Source of the DNA: Sphingomonadaceae bacterium
Lineage (GTDB): Bacteria > Pseudomonadota > Alphaproteobacteria > Sphingomonadales > Sphingomonadaceae
Assembly (NCBI GenBank): GCA_021732525.1
Contig: JAKFUU010000011.1
Location: 1 to 54,905, forward strand
Reading direction: 5' to 3'
Length of the DNA stretch: 54,905 nucleotides
The notes under the pieces are model-generated. The model was not told the origin of the DNA. It made no database searches and saw nothing but the letters and a program-made list of their open reading frames with translations. The translations under genes were made by a program, and so were the position numbers. Positions 1 through 8,241 of this stretch are shown in pieces (positions within the stretch are counted from its first letter, which is position 1; the number at the start of each line of letters is the position of its first letter).

Positions 1-163
1 GCCAACACGACGGCAAGCTGAGACCGCCATATTCCAGTACATCAACGGGTTCTATAACCCACGAAGACGCCACTCATATCTGGGCGGCATAAGTCCCTTG
101 GCTTTCGAAGCTAAGGTGGCATAATGAAAAACAAGTGACCGGAACCAAACCGGTGCGAGTCCA
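1..163 (+). mobile_element. 3' end of an IS3-family insertion sequence
   Basis: The first 163 bases are the right-hand end of an IS3-family element. Bases 37-163 are repeated, with few differences and no gaps, in inverted orientation at 54779-54905. The outer boundary at 163 is taken from where similarity to the other copy stops, just after the sequence ggtgcgagtcca; read inward from outside, the end starts TGGA, in keeping with IS3-family termini. The element enters from outside the window, so its left end and target duplication cannot be seen. Confidence 0.85.
2..124 (+). CDS. IS3-family transposase OrfB, C-terminal fragment
   Basis: This open frame runs in from the window edge and ends at a TAA at 122-124. 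The visible 40 residues contain the segment FYNPRRRHSYLGG followed by SPLAFE, the typical C-terminal signature of IS3-family DDE (rve) transposases, where residues just after the catalytic glutamate read N..R.H..LG...P..F. The protein cuts and joins IS ends during transposition. The catalytic DDE residues lie outside the window, so nothing can be said about activity. The identification of family is firm, but the IS group within IS3 is not resolved here. Confidence 0.85.
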   Translation, partial: PTRRQAETAIFQYINGFYNPRRRHSYLGGISPLAFEAKVA

Positions 164-202
164 ATGCGGGATGGGTGAAGACGACAGTCTTTGGGCTCGC
201 TA

Positions 203-1192
203 TTATCGCCGCTGGTTGCCGCGCCTTTGCCGTAGGGTTTCGATAATCCGTTGACGCCGCGCTTCGCGTGCGGCGGGATCCACAGGTGGGGGTTTTCGTG
301 AAGCTGGCTTTTGCGCTGCCTCCGTTTCACTCTGCGTTGGCGGATCGGCCGTGGTAACTTGGTCGGGCGGCGGCGCGGCGGCATTTGGATTTGGTGCCAG
401 TGTCCCTGTTTGCGGCGCTTCACTTGGTTCTGTCTGGCCAAGCAAATCGCGCTTTAGCTGGGCGGGGCCGGGCGTTTTTTGCGGCCGTGTCTGATTATTG
501 ATTGGATCGTTCTTCGGTCCAGCGGGATTCAGCGGTGTTTGCTGTTTGTGCTGTTGCCGCCAATTTTCTACCTCGCGGCGAATTAACGCGCGGCGTTCGG
601 CTTTCATGGGTTCGGGAGTTTCCGCCCGGATTTCGGCGACCGCGCGCCGCACATCTTGGGGTGTGGCTTGCCCGGAACGAATAAGTTCGCGGTTTTTTGC
701 AATCGCCTGACGCAATTTTTCGCGCGGCGGCAGGGCGAGAAACGCCGGATCGCGGCTTAAAGATTGCAGGGTGGATTTTACTTTATCCGATCCGGTTGGC
801 ACCGGCAGGGGCGATGCGGCTTCCCCCGCCGCCGGCGCCGAAACGACTGGAGAAGGAAGGGCCGTGTTCGGGCGCACCTTTGGCGGCGCATCGATAATTT
901 CGGCTTGGATAAGGACTTCGCTGATGCCCGGCACATAAGCTGGTTCGCCAAAGATACCGGCGGCGGCGGCGGTTGCCGCAATGAAACCGGCCGAACCGAT
1001 GACCATGGCAAAGCGGCCAGCCCGCGCCCAAGGGCTGCGCCGGATACTTTTGTTTGGCCGCATCTGTGGTTGATCACCCTGCGGCATCTGCGCCCGGGCG
1101 AGCAGCCTGCGGGTAAATCCTTCCGGTAATGGCGGCACGGCATAAGCATCCAGCGCGGCGGTTAGTTGGGGAGGAAATGGCGTGTCATTCAT
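203..1192 (-). CDS. Putative membrane-anchored anti-sigma factor
   Basis: This 329-residue protein starts at an ATG (1192) that overlaps the stop of the upstream ECF sigma gene in an ATGA arrangement, so the two are probably translationally coupled. A cytoplasmic N-terminus of about 58 residues is followed by one transmembrane segment (about 60-82, FAMVIGSAGF...), then a long region rich in Pro, Ala, Gln and Arg that would lie in the periplasm. No zinc-binding anti-sigma motif is visible. The role as anti-sigma factor is inferred from position directly after the sigma gene and from the single-pass topology; the sequence alone does not prove it. The gene ends only 39 bp from the IS3 copy but appears complete. 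Confidence 0.6.
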   Translation of the reverse strand: MNDTPFPPQLTAALDAYAVPPLPEGFTRRLLARAQMPQGDQPQMRPNKSIRRSPWARAGRFAMVIGSAGFIAATAAAAGIFGEPAYVPGISEVLIQAEIIDAPPKVRPNTALPSPVVSAPAAGEAASPLPVPTGSDKVKSTLQSLSRDPAFLALPPREKLRQAIAKNRELIRSGQATPQDVRRAVAEIRAETPEPMKAERRALIRREVENWRQQHKQQTPLNPAGPKNDPINNQTRPQKTPGPAQLKRDLLGQTEPSEAPQTGTLAPNPNAAAPPPDQVTTADPPTQSETEAAQKPASRKPPPVDPAAREARRQRIIETLRQRRGNQRR

Positions 1193-1782
1193 GCCATTGC
1201 GCCCCCGATTCCCATGGCTTCGGCGCATTTGCGCAGCGAAAGGCGCGCGCGCAGTAGGATCGATTCGAAGGCTTTGATCTTCATATCCATCGCCCGCGCC
1301 GCATCCCGGTTTGGTTGATCTTCATAATAGGTTAGGATGACCGCGCCGCGCTGTCTTTCGGGAAGCCGCTGAATGCAATCGATAATGGCCGCCCGCATTT
1401 CATCCTTTTCAATATTCGTATCGGCAAGCGGCGCTTCATCGGCTTGTTCGGCCAAGTTGTCGCCGCTCACCGTTCGCCGCCGCCGGATCCGGTCGATACA
1501 TAAATTGGTTGCTACCCGGGTCAGCCAGGCGGCAATGCCGGAACCGCTGGCGTCCCAACCCCCTTGGATATTCCACAATTTCAGCATGGCTTCCTGCGCA
1601 ATATCTTCGGCTTCGGATATGTCATCCAACATGCGGCAGGCGATCCGCCATGGGATATGGGCATAGCGTTCCGCCAGCTGCGCAAGCGCCTGCGCATCGC
1701 GCTGCGCAAGCCGGTGCATCAAGCTTTCATCGCTACCGGGCATATCGCTATTTTGCGCATCGCGGCGCGTGGATTGCGCCAT
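1189..1782 (-). CDS. ECF-family RNA polymerase sigma factor
   Basis: The product (197 residues from the ATG at 1782, which has an AAGGAG sequence 8-11 bases upstream; an in-frame ATG at 1824 is also possible) has the two-domain layout of extracytoplasmic-function sigma factors. Region 2 runs from about LAERYAHIPW to the basic CIDRIRRRR, including DISEAEDIAQEAMLKLW. Region 4 contains RLPERQRGAVILTYYED and the DNA-recognition helix ending in LLRARLSLRK. It should direct RNA polymerase to a small regulon under control of the coupled downstream membrane protein. Its trigger cannot be read from the sequence. Confidence 0.88.
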   Translation of the reverse strand: MAQSTRRDAQNSDMPGSDESLMHRLAQRDAQALAQLAERYAHIPWRIACRMLDDISEAEDIAQEAMLKLWNIQGGWDASGSGIAAWLTRVATNLCIDRIRRRRTVSGDNLAEQADEAPLADTNIEKDEMRAAIIDCIQRLPERQRGAVILTYYEDQPNRDAARAMDMKIKAFESILLRARLSLRKCAEAMGIGGAMA

Positions 1783-1985
1783 AATCTGTCGTCTCCTTCG
1801 CGGCATCTGCCATTGGCTTGCCATATTAACGGATCACAAAGCAAAAGCCTTCGCGTAAGGTGAAAAATAATTCAGCATAATGCCCCGGTCCATTTACATC
1901 CGCGGTTCAATTGCAATCACCAAATTCATCCCATGCATAAATTCGGTTCTGGTCATCCTTGGCGATCCATGCTTGAAAGTCATCG

Positions 1986-2795
1986 ATGGACGAAAATCAA
2001 AATATGGCCGCCGATAATGCCAATCTGGCAATTCCCGCAGCGACGATGGTGATTATGCACCGCGATTCCGGCGGCGGACACCCGAAATTATTGATGATGG
2101 AACGCGCGGTATCCATGGCTTTTGCTGGCGGCGCGGCGGTGTTTCCCGGCGGCAAGGTTGACCCGGCGGATACCGATTTTGCCGCCGCGTTGGATGATTC
2201 GGTAACGCTCGGCCTGGCGCTTGATGAGGCCGCCGCCCGGCTGGCCGCCATTCGCGAGACGTTGGAGGAGGCCGGATTGGCATTGGGCCTGTTCGGCGCG
2301 GAGGACCCGGGCGAATGCCAAATTGCGCGTGCGGCCTTGCATGATGGCGCGCCGCTATCCGAAATTTGCGCTGCCTATGGTTGGACCCCCGATTTGCGAA
2401 AGCTGGTGCCTTGGGCGCGCTGGCGGCCACCGGCGTTTGAACGGGTGTCGCGGGTGTTTGATACGCGGTTTTATCTGGTCGATGCCGGGGATACAGAATT
2501 GAACGCCGTGGTCGACGCCACCGAAAATACGCGGTTATTTTGGGCCAGTGCGCGGGACGTGCTATCTTTGGCCGACGAGGGTAAGGTGAAGATCATTTTT
2601 CCAACGCGGCGCAATTTGGAACGGTTGGCATTATTTGATAGCTATAGCGCGGCTGCGGCTCATGCCGCCGTCCATCCGGTTGAAACCGTCTTAACCTTTA
2701 TCGATCGGCGTGCGGATGGCGATTATCTGTGCATTCCGCAAGGGCATGGCTATCCGGTTACCGAAGAACCGCTGACACGGGCGCAGCGCGGATAG
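1986..2795 (+). CDS. NUDIX hydrolase family protein
   Basis: A 269-residue protein with an N-terminal NUDIX fold. The strand containing FPGGKVDPAD and the helix AAIRETLEEAGL form a Nudix box in which the REtlEEaG core is intact, although the box is stretched by an insertion of about 20 residues between its glycine and the REtlEE helix. This spacing is seen in the NUDT19/RNase-like and coenzyme A-diphosphatase relatives, which hydrolyse nucleoside diphosphates linked to another moiety. The substrate is not evident. It is divergent from the sigma factor gene and followed by the 103-bp repeat. The start ATG at 1986 lacks a strong ribosome-binding site; an ATG at 2004 is an alternative. Confidence 0.85.
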   Translation: MDENQNMAADNANLAIPAATMVIMHRDSGGGHPKLLMMERAVSMAFAGGAAVFPGGKVDPADTDFAAALDDSVTLGLALDEAAARLAAIRETLEEAGLALGLFGAEDPGECQIARAALHDGAPLSEICAAYGWTPDLRKLVPWARWRPPAFERVSRVFDTRFYLVDAGDTELNAVVDATENTRLFWASARDVLSLADEGKVKIIFPTRRNLERLALFDSYSAAAAHAAVHPVETVLTFIDRRADGDYLCIPQGHGYPVTEEPLTRAQRG

Positions 2796-2799
2796 GGCT

Positions 2800-2902
2800 A
2801 GAGCATCGTGCGAAAAAGTGGGTACCGGTTTTTCGCATAAAGCGATGCGACAACAAACAGATAGAGCGGGCAGTGTGATTCATATTTCACGCTGCCTGCT
2901 CT
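2800..2902 (-). repeat. 103-bp structured repeat, copy A
   Basis: One of three copies (also 35922-36024 and 40335-40437) of exactly 103 bp; this copy is inverted relative to the other two. The element begins AGAGC, contains a hairpin made of GGCAG...CTGCC arms and a second one around GCATCGCTTTATGCG, and ends GCTCT. Its first bases overlap the TAG stop codon of the neighbouring CDP-alcohol phosphotransferase gene. It may serve as a transcription end or be a mobile palindromic repeat of the REP type; no coding capacity is seen. Confidence 0.85.
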
Positions 2903-3500
2903 AAAATCGGTATCGTGCCATGACCACCCTTTGCAGCACGGTTACCATGCACAGCGCCGCGAATAATTGCGCGAGCGCAGCGAAATAACCCGGGAACAGG
3001 CACATAATGATGAAGAAAATAATCGTTTCGGTGCCCTCCATTATCCCGGTTGAATAGATAAAGGCTTTTTGTCCATGCTGGTTATCGCCCTCACCCATCC
3101 GGGCCGCGATTGCCGCGAAGGCCAGAAAACTAACCGCGGTTAGCGTGAAAGCGGCAACCAGCAGCAGCGCGGGTAGGGTGTTGGCAGCGCCCGCAAAACC
3201 AAAGGCCACCGGCACCGAGACATAAAATAGAAAATCACATAATATATCAAGATAGCCGCCAAATTCGCTCGGGCCGTTTAGCCGGGCCACCGGTCCATCA
3301 AGACCGTCGAGCAACCGGTTGGCGATAATCAGCAGCAGCGCCAGCAGAAAGGCTTGTTGGCTGATTGCAACCGCCGCCGCCATGCCAACCGCCGCGCCCG
3401 ACAGCGTCAGCATATTGGCATGGACGCCAAATTTGACCAATTGCCGCGCGGCGGCATTAAGCGGCGGGTCGATCAGCGGGCGGAGCTTTGCGTCAAACAT
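2901..3500 (-). CDS. CDP-alcohol phosphatidyltransferase family membrane protein
   Basis: A 199-residue integral membrane protein with the family signature D-G-x2-A-R-x8-G-x3-D-x3-D, seen here as DGLDGPVARLNG followed by GGYLDILCD. This aspartate-rich motif binds metal and CDP in enzymes that move a phosphoalcohol group from a CDP-lipid or CDP-alcohol to an acceptor during phospholipid or related synthesis. About five to six hydrophobic segments follow. The ATG at 3500 lies right after the stop of the upstream yceD gene; the longer frame reaching back to 3563 would overlap that gene heavily and is rejected. The acceptor alcohol cannot be deduced. Confidence 0.88.
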   Translation of the reverse strand: MFDAKLRPLIDPPLNAAARQLVKFGVHANMLTLSGAAVGMAAAVAISQQAFLLALLLIIANRLLDGLDGPVARLNGPSEFGGYLDILCDFLFYVSVPVAFGFAGAANTLPALLLVAAFTLTAVSFLAFAAIAARMGEGDNQHGQKAFIYSTGIMEGTETIIFFIIMCLFPGYFAALAQLFAALCMVTVLQRVVMARYRF

Positions 3501-3501
3501 G

Positions 3502-4029
3502 CTATTTATTTTGCCGCAGCATCGCCAGAGCCGCAAAGGGACCGGCGGCGGCCAAGGCTTCATCGTCGCTGATCACACCCGCCGCGCGCAAGATGCGCGC
3601 CGCATTTTTGCTGCGTGGATAGGGGTTCATCGCCAACCCCATGGTCTGCGCCGCGGCCTCGCCAATATCGACCGACTTACCGTCATGGAACATGCTTTCG
3701 CAATATTCTTCATCCAATTCGGTTTCTCCGGCACAATCGGGCTGCGGCAGAAAGATGATGGCGATCGGCTGATCGATATGGCCGGGCACCGGCTCGCCCG
3801 TCGCGGCGCAGGCTTGGGCCAGATCGGCTTGCACCCGGCCGGACGCCATGACGCCCTTTTCGCTTTTGCTCAAGGTGATTGATGCCGAGAGCCGGTCTAT
3901 CGACAGCAAATCGAAGCGCGCGCACAAGGCCTCTCGCTCGGCCGCATTTGCGGAAATTTGGTGGGCATGGTCGCCGCCGCCCAAACAATCGAGCTTTACC
4001 ATACGGCTAAATTCATTCTGAATGGTCAT
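3502..4029 (-). CDS. yceD: YceD/DUF177 family protein
   Basis: A 175-residue protein of the DUF177 family. The C-terminal half shows the family pattern, a run of acidic residues (DELD..) followed by DIGEAAAQTMGLAMNPYPRS. In E. coli YceD is linked to 23S rRNA accumulation, and in most genomes it lies upstream of rpmF; here no rpmF follows and it sits between the UQCC chaperone and the CDP-alcohol phosphotransferase, an arrangement I regard as common in alphaproteobacteria. Its start overlaps the stop of the upstream chaperone gene by four bases, so the three genes are probably one transcription unit. Confidence 0.85.
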   Translation of the reverse strand: MTIQNEFSRMVKLDCLGGGDHAHQISANAAEREALCARFDLLSIDRLSASITLSKSEKGVMASGRVQADLAQACAATGEPVPGHIDQPIAIIFLPQPDCAGETELDEEYCESMFHDGKSVDIGEAAAQTMGLAMNPYPRSKNAARILRAAGVISDDEALAAAGPFAALAMLRQNK

Positions 4030-4553
4030 ACGATTTTTCCGCCCATCAAATCTTCGGCGCTATATTGCTGCAAATTTTGCCAAAAATCGGTGAGGGCGGC
4101 GATGCAATGGGTCATCGCCTTGGCATCGATCTGCGTTTCGCCGTAAATATTACGCAGGATAACATCGCGCAGCGCCCCTTGATCCGCATTTTCCAACGCG
4201 CCGCGAAAAGCACCAATCCGGCCGCCAAGCAGGCCCATCACCTTACCCATATCTTTGGCAATCACCACATCGCCAATTCCCGCCTCGCGCATTTGCGCGT
4301 CCATATCCTGAACGAAAATCTCGGTCAGCCAAGCGGCCTGCTGCGCCAATATCGGCATCGCCTCCATCCGCAGCAATGTTAATGCCAGCAGCGAGCTGAT
4401 CATATCAAAACGCCCGTCCATGCTGTCGGGCACGTGGCCTTGTTCATACCAATGCGGCGCACGGCCCTGCGCCACAATGGCGCGATATAGCGGACGCATT
4501 ATTTCGTTGGAGTTGGGCGACGAATAGCCAAACAAACGTTTCAAAAAGGACAT
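4026..4553 (-). CDS. Ubiquinol-cytochrome c chaperone family protein (CBP3/UQCC-like)
   Basis: A 175-residue protein with the CBP3/UQCC1 family core: PHWYEQGHVPDSMDGRFDM, then a helical segment (LLALTLLRME) and a stretch equivalent to the mitochondrial chaperone's hydrophobic pocket ending FRGALEN. In mitochondria the family assists cytochrome b synthesis and assembly of the bc1 complex; the bacterial members are presumed to do the same for the ubiquinol oxidising complex. The gene heads a three-gene run with yceD and the CDP-alcohol phosphotransferase. The start at 4553 is the only reasonable ATG (MSFLKRLFG). Confidence 0.88.
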   Translation of the reverse strand: MSFLKRLFGYSSPNSNEIMRPLYRAIVAQGRAPHWYEQGHVPDSMDGRFDMISSLLALTLLRMEAMPILAQQAAWLTEIFVQDMDAQMREAGIGDVVIAKDMGKVMGLLGGRIGAFRGALENADQGALRDVILRNIYGETQIDAKAMTHCIAALTDFWQNLQQYSAEDLMGGKIV

Positions 4554-4697
4554 AAACGCAAATTTCTCTATGGAGTGTCAATCTGGCTCATCGCCGGTTC
4601 ATTCACGATGCTTATTGATCTTGGCCGCCAAAGGATGCATTGGCAAGATCAACCATTGCCTTATCGGCCGTGTAAGTTTTTATCGTCGGAGTAGAAA

Positions 4698-5198
4698 ATG
4701 TCTGCAATCTCAGCGAAAATTCCGCGTCGCACGCGCCTTGCGGTTTCGGCCATCGTGCTATTGGCGCTCGGCGCGTCGGGCTGTACCCGGCTGCGCACGC
4801 ATCAGGGTTATGTGGGCGATCCGGTATTGGTCGATTCGATCGCAGCGGGCGTTGACAACCGGCAATCGGTGCAAACTTCTTTGGGCCGCCCGACCTTTGT
4901 GGGGCAGTTTGACAATAATGATTGGTATTATTTCGCGCGCGATTCGAAACAGCTTGCTTTTTCGGAACCCAAAGCGTCGGCGCAAACGGTCTTGCATATC
5001 CGTTTTGATCCGGCCGGAAATGTTGTCGCCGTCAACAAATTTGGAATGGAATATATCGCCAATATCAATCCGGTTGGTGATAGAACACCAACGCTTGGCC
5101 GCAACAGGAGCTTTTTTGAAGATTTGTTCGGCGGAATTGGAACCGTGGGCGCGCCGGGCACCGGCGGCGGCGGCGGCGGGGGTGGACCCGGACGGTAA
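4698..5198 (+). CDS. bamE: Outer membrane assembly lipoprotein BamE
   Basis: A 166-residue lipoprotein (SmpA/OmlA family). The N-terminus has a basic region, a hydrophobic core and a lipobox ending ASGC, with Cys29 as the lipidated residue. The BamE domain follows: QSVQTSLGRPTF..., then DWYYFARDS and VLHIRFDPAGNV. BamE is an accessory part of the BAM complex that inserts beta-barrel proteins into the outer membrane. The C-terminus ends in a run of eight glycines, longer than in enterobacterial BamE. It is divergent from the UQCC chaperone gene, with a 144-bp promoter region between them. Confidence 0.9.
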   Translation: MSAISAKIPRRTRLAVSAIVLLALGASGCTRLRTHQGYVGDPVLVDSIAAGVDNRQSVQTSLGRPTFVGQFDNNDWYYFARDSKQLAFSEPKASAQTVLHIRFDPAGNVVAVNKFGMEYIANINPVGDRTPTLGRNRSFFEDLFGGIGTVGAPGTGGGGGGGGPGR

Positions 5199-5249
5199 TA
5201 TCCGCCGCGCGGTAATATTCATCCGCCAGCTTTGGTCATGATCGTAACG

Positions 5250-6455
5250 TTAAACCGCTTGTCCTGCGGCAACGCCGCTGGCCCAGGCCCATTGGAAATT
5301 ATATCCGCCCAGCCACCCGGTCACATCGACCGCCTCACCAATGGCATAAAGGCCGGGAACCGCATGTGCCTCCATGGTCTTTTGCGACAGGCCGTCGGTG
5401 TGAATGCCCCCCGCCGTCACTTCGGCTTTGGCATAACCTTCGGTGCCGTTTGGCATAAATATCCAGCCGGCAAGCTGCCTTTCGGCCTGTGCCAACATCC
5501 GGTCGGGTAGGTCCGCCAGATTGCGGCCAATGCCGGGGTTTTCCGCCATCATCCGTTCGGTCAGTACCTCGGCGAGCCGGATAGGTAGCGCGCTCGCAAG
5601 CGCCGACTTCACCGTGCTGCGCGGGGTGGAGCGCTTTAGATCGCGGAGCCAGCCGCTTGGCCGATCGGGCAAAAAATCTATCTCGACCGGTTGCCCGTGC
5701 CGCCAATAAGAGGAGATTTGCAGGATCGCTGGCCCCGACAATCCCTTATGCGTCAGCAGCGCGGCTTCGCGAAATTCGGTTTTGCCGCAGCGCGCGGCGA
5801 CATCCGCCGATACCCCCGAAAGTTCGCGGAACATTATATCGGCTCCGCCCAGCGTCAGCGGCACCAAAGCGGGGCGCGGTTCGGCAATTTTCAAGCGAAA
5901 TTGCCGCGCCAGATCATAGGCAAAGCCCGTGGCCCCCATTTTGGGAATGCTGGGTCCGCCGGTGGCGATTACCAAAGCCGGCGCATGCGCTTGCTTGCTG
6001 CCGTAACACACATGATATTGCCCATCGGCATGGCTGATTTCACCCAGCGGGGCCGATAGCGCCATCGTTACCGCGCCCTTGGCGCATTCCTCCATCAACA
6101 TTGCGACAATTTGCTTTGCGCTGCCGTCACAAAAAAGCTGCCCCAGCGTTTTTTCATGATAGGCGATGTTATGGCGGCGGATGAGGGCGATGAAATCTTC
6201 GGGGCTGTATCGGTCGATCGCTGAACGGGCGAAATGCGGATTGGCGCTAATATAGCGTTCGGACACATAGCGACCGGCGGCGTTGATATTGGTGAAATTG
6301 CAGCGACCACCGCCCGAAATTAGGATTTTTTTGCCCGGCGCGTCGGCATGATCGATCACCAAAACCCGCCGCCCGCGCTGACCCGCCGTGGCCGCACACA
6401 TTAACCCTGCGCCGCCGGCCCCCAAAATGATGGCATCATATTGCGTGATCGGCAT
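5250..6455 (-). CDS. BaiN/HI0933-type NAD(P)/FAD-dependent oxidoreductase
   Basis: A 401-residue flavoprotein. The N-terminal dinucleotide-binding fold is AIILGAGGAGLMCAATAG, followed by ISGGGRCNFTN, the conserved motif of the HI0933/BaiN (TIGR00275) family. The C-terminal FAD-contacting segment is also clear (GLYAIGEAVDVTGWLGGYN). Members are widely distributed and their physiological substrate is unknown except for BaiN of bile-acid-converting clostridia, which should not be assumed here. It is convergent with bamE, with about 50 bp between the stops. Confidence 0.88.
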   Translation of the reverse strand: MPITQYDAIILGAGGAGLMCAATAGQRGRRVLVIDHADAPGKKILISGGGRCNFTNINAAGRYVSERYISANPHFARSAIDRYSPEDFIALIRRHNIAYHEKTLGQLFCDGSAKQIVAMLMEECAKGAVTMALSAPLGEISHADGQYHVCYGSKQAHAPALVIATGGPSIPKMGATGFAYDLARQFRLKIAEPRPALVPLTLGGADIMFRELSGVSADVAARCGKTEFREAALLTHKGLSGPAILQISSYWRHGQPVEIDFLPDRPSGWLRDLKRSTPRSTVKSALASALPIRLAEVLTERMMAENPGIGRNLADLPDRMLAQAERQLAGWIFMPNGTEGYAKAEVTAGGIHTDGLSQKTMEAHAVPGLYAIGEAVDVTGWLGGYNFQWAWASGVAAGQAV

Positions 6456-6612
6456 AATTTGTAACCTGATCCTTTTTTATGTGGGATGGTAGCATTTGGG
6501 CAGGCAGTAAAGGACATTTGGGAAAGAATATGCGAACGCCGAAGGACGAACCGGCGCGGGCAGCGTTATTTTGATTGTTGAACGCCGCGCCGCGGGCGGC
6601 TAAAGCGCGGTG

Positions 6613-6891
6613 ATGACCGAAAATAATGATACCCCGCCCGACCGTCTTTCCATCCATGCTTATAGCGCCGACTATAATCTTGATGCGCTGCAACGCGGGA
6701 TTGGGATTCGTTTTAACGGCGAACGGCGAACCACGGTTGAGGAATATTGCATTTCCGAAGGCTGGATCAAGGTGCAGGCGGGCAAATCGCTCGACCGTAA
6801 GGGCCGCCCGATGCTGCTGACGCTAAAAGGCCCGGTGGAGGCCTGGTTTGAAGATTTGGGCGATGATGCACCGGTGGCAAAGGCGGGTTAG
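6613..6891 (+). CDS. DUF3297 family protein
   Basis: A 92-residue protein with the DUF3297 pattern: PDRLS..., then RGIGIRFNGERRTTVEEYC, SEGWIKVQAGK, DRKG and LKGPVEAWFEDL. The ATG at 6613 is preferred over the GTG just before it. The family is small, cytosolic and common in proteobacteria; its function is not known. The stop codon TAG is followed directly by AGC..., the same TAGAGC context seen at several other gene ends in this window. It is divergent from the BaiN-like gene. Confidence 0.88.
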   Translation: MTENNDTPPDRLSIHAYSADYNLDALQRGIGIRFNGERRTTVEEYCISEGWIKVQAGKSLDRKGRPMLLTLKGPVEAWFEDLGDDAPVAKAG

Positions 6892-6918
6892 AGCTTATTA
6901 CATTTAATCTGCAACATT

Positions 6919-6996
6919 CGTCATTGCGAGCGAAGCAATCCAGGATTATCCTGCACAACCCTCGATTGCCGCGTCGCTTCGCTCCTCGCAATGACG
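6919..6996 (+). repeat. Palindromic intergenic repeat (CGTCATTGCGAG type)
   Basis: An inverted repeat: the left arm reads CGTCATTGCGAGCGAAGC and the right arm GCTTCGCTCCTCGCAATGACG, separated by about 40 bp. This looks like the dispersed repeat with arms beginning CGTCATTGCGAG that is found between genes in many alphaproteobacterial genomes. It can fold into a long stem and lies between the ends of the convergent DUF3297 and serine hydrolase genes, where it may also stop transcription. Confidence 0.75.
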
Positions 6997-7030
6997 ATTC
7001 CTATTCACTGCAACTTGCTTTAAATCCTGC

Positions 7031-8212
7031 TTATTTCCTGGCGCTCACGGGAAATAGATTGATCAGATTAGCCAATTGATCATCAATCGGTGCGAGCATG
7101 GCGTCGGGCGTATGGCCCAGCCGTACGATCACCAATTTATGTTGCGGCGATACCACCACATATTGGCCCAAATGTCCGAGCATTGCGAAAACATCACTGG
7201 GCGCTTTATCCGGGAACAAAACTTGCCTGCGGCCGTCGCTGCGCGGTTTGTTGATCCAGACATGCCCGCCATAGGCCGGGTTGTTTTTGCTCGACGTGCG
7301 CATAAAGCGGATCCAACTGGTCGGTAGCAATTGCGCGCTGCGCACCGATCCATTGTTGCGTAGAAATTCACCCAGCTTTGCCCAGTCGCGTGCGGTCGCA
7401 TGGATGATACTGCCGCCCAGCATCGTGCCCGACCGGTCAAATTCGGGGGTCATGCTCGTTATACCCAGCGGTTCAAATAAGCGGCCGCGGGCATATTCCA
7501 ACAAAGCATCGCGGCGCACCGCAGGGTCTTTGCTATCGGTTAAGGCGCGCGTGATAATGTCGGCGATAATATGGCTGGTTGCGCTGCTATATTCAAATTT
7601 TTCGCCGGGTGCTGCCTCCAACACCCGGGTTTCGGCATAGCGTGCCACATCGTCGCGGCCATCCAGAAACAGCATCCGGGTGGTATCCGCCTGGTAAATG
7701 GGGTTGGGATTGCCAGGTTCCACTCCCTCGGTATGGTCAAGGCCCGATGTCATATGCAGCAAATGGCGCAGGGTTACGCGGTTGCGGCCATCATTCGCGC
7801 TCCGCCATTGGGCGACCGGTGCAGGCTCATCAAGCGAAAGGCGGCCATCGGCGACCATCAAACCGGCCAAAGTTGCCGTAACCGTTTTGGCCATCGACCA
7901 GCTGATCAGCTTGCTGTCGGGGCCATATCCCGGCGCATAGCGTTCCGCGATCACCCGCCCGCCATGCATCACAAGGATGGCGCGCGTTTCGGCCAAAGCC
8001 GGATCTTCAAAAAATGGCGCAATCACCCGCGTCAAATCCGGCCGCCCGACCACCGCATCATCGGCATAATCGGCGACATAGTCCTTCAAAACCGCATTGT
8101 CACCGGCCGCCGCCGCCGGTGCATCTGCGCTGCATGATGTCAGCAGGAAAGCCGTTAGGACGGTGAGCGCGGAAAAACCGGTTGCGAAGAGGCGGTGTTT
8201 GTTCGTAGGCAT
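7031..8212 (-). CDS. Beta-lactamase-fold serine hydrolase, lipoprotein
   Basis: A 393-residue protein of the class C beta-lactamase/esterase/DD-peptidase fold. The chosen start (ATG at 8212, MPTNKHRLF) gives a signal sequence with a lipobox-like LLTSC, so the protein is probably tethered outside the inner membrane. The catalytic SxxK motif is SMAK (in SWSMAKTVTA) and the second motif is YSS (FEYSSATS), in place of the usual YxN; a third motif resembling HxG is in GHLGQYVV. The family includes esterases and peptidases, and beta-lactamase activity should not be assumed. A divergently transcribed small protein gene starts 30 bp away. Confidence 0.85.
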   Translation of the reverse strand: MPTNKHRLFATGFSALTVLTAFLLTSCSADAPAAAAGDNAVLKDYVADYADDAVVGRPDLTRVIAPFFEDPALAETRAILVMHGGRVIAERYAPGYGPDSKLISWSMAKTVTATLAGLMVADGRLSLDEPAPVAQWRSANDGRNRVTLRHLLHMTSGLDHTEGVEPGNPNPIYQADTTRMLFLDGRDDVARYAETRVLEAAPGEKFEYSSATSHIIADIITRALTDSKDPAVRRDALLEYARGRLFEPLGITSMTPEFDRSGTMLGGSIIHATARDWAKLGEFLRNNGSVRSAQLLPTSWIRFMRTSSKNNPAYGGHVWINKPRSDGRRQVLFPDKAPSDVFAMLGHLGQYVVVSPQHKLVIVRLGHTPDAMLAPIDDQLANLINLFPVSARK

Positions 8213-8241
8213 AGCGCGATGATGCACTAAATGGAGGCTTG

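Noticed and set aside
7031-8212. Antibiotic-resistance beta-lactamase
   Set aside because: The motifs (SMAK, YSS) fit the broad esterase/DD-peptidase group; the usual YxN and KTG signature of class C enzymes is not complete.
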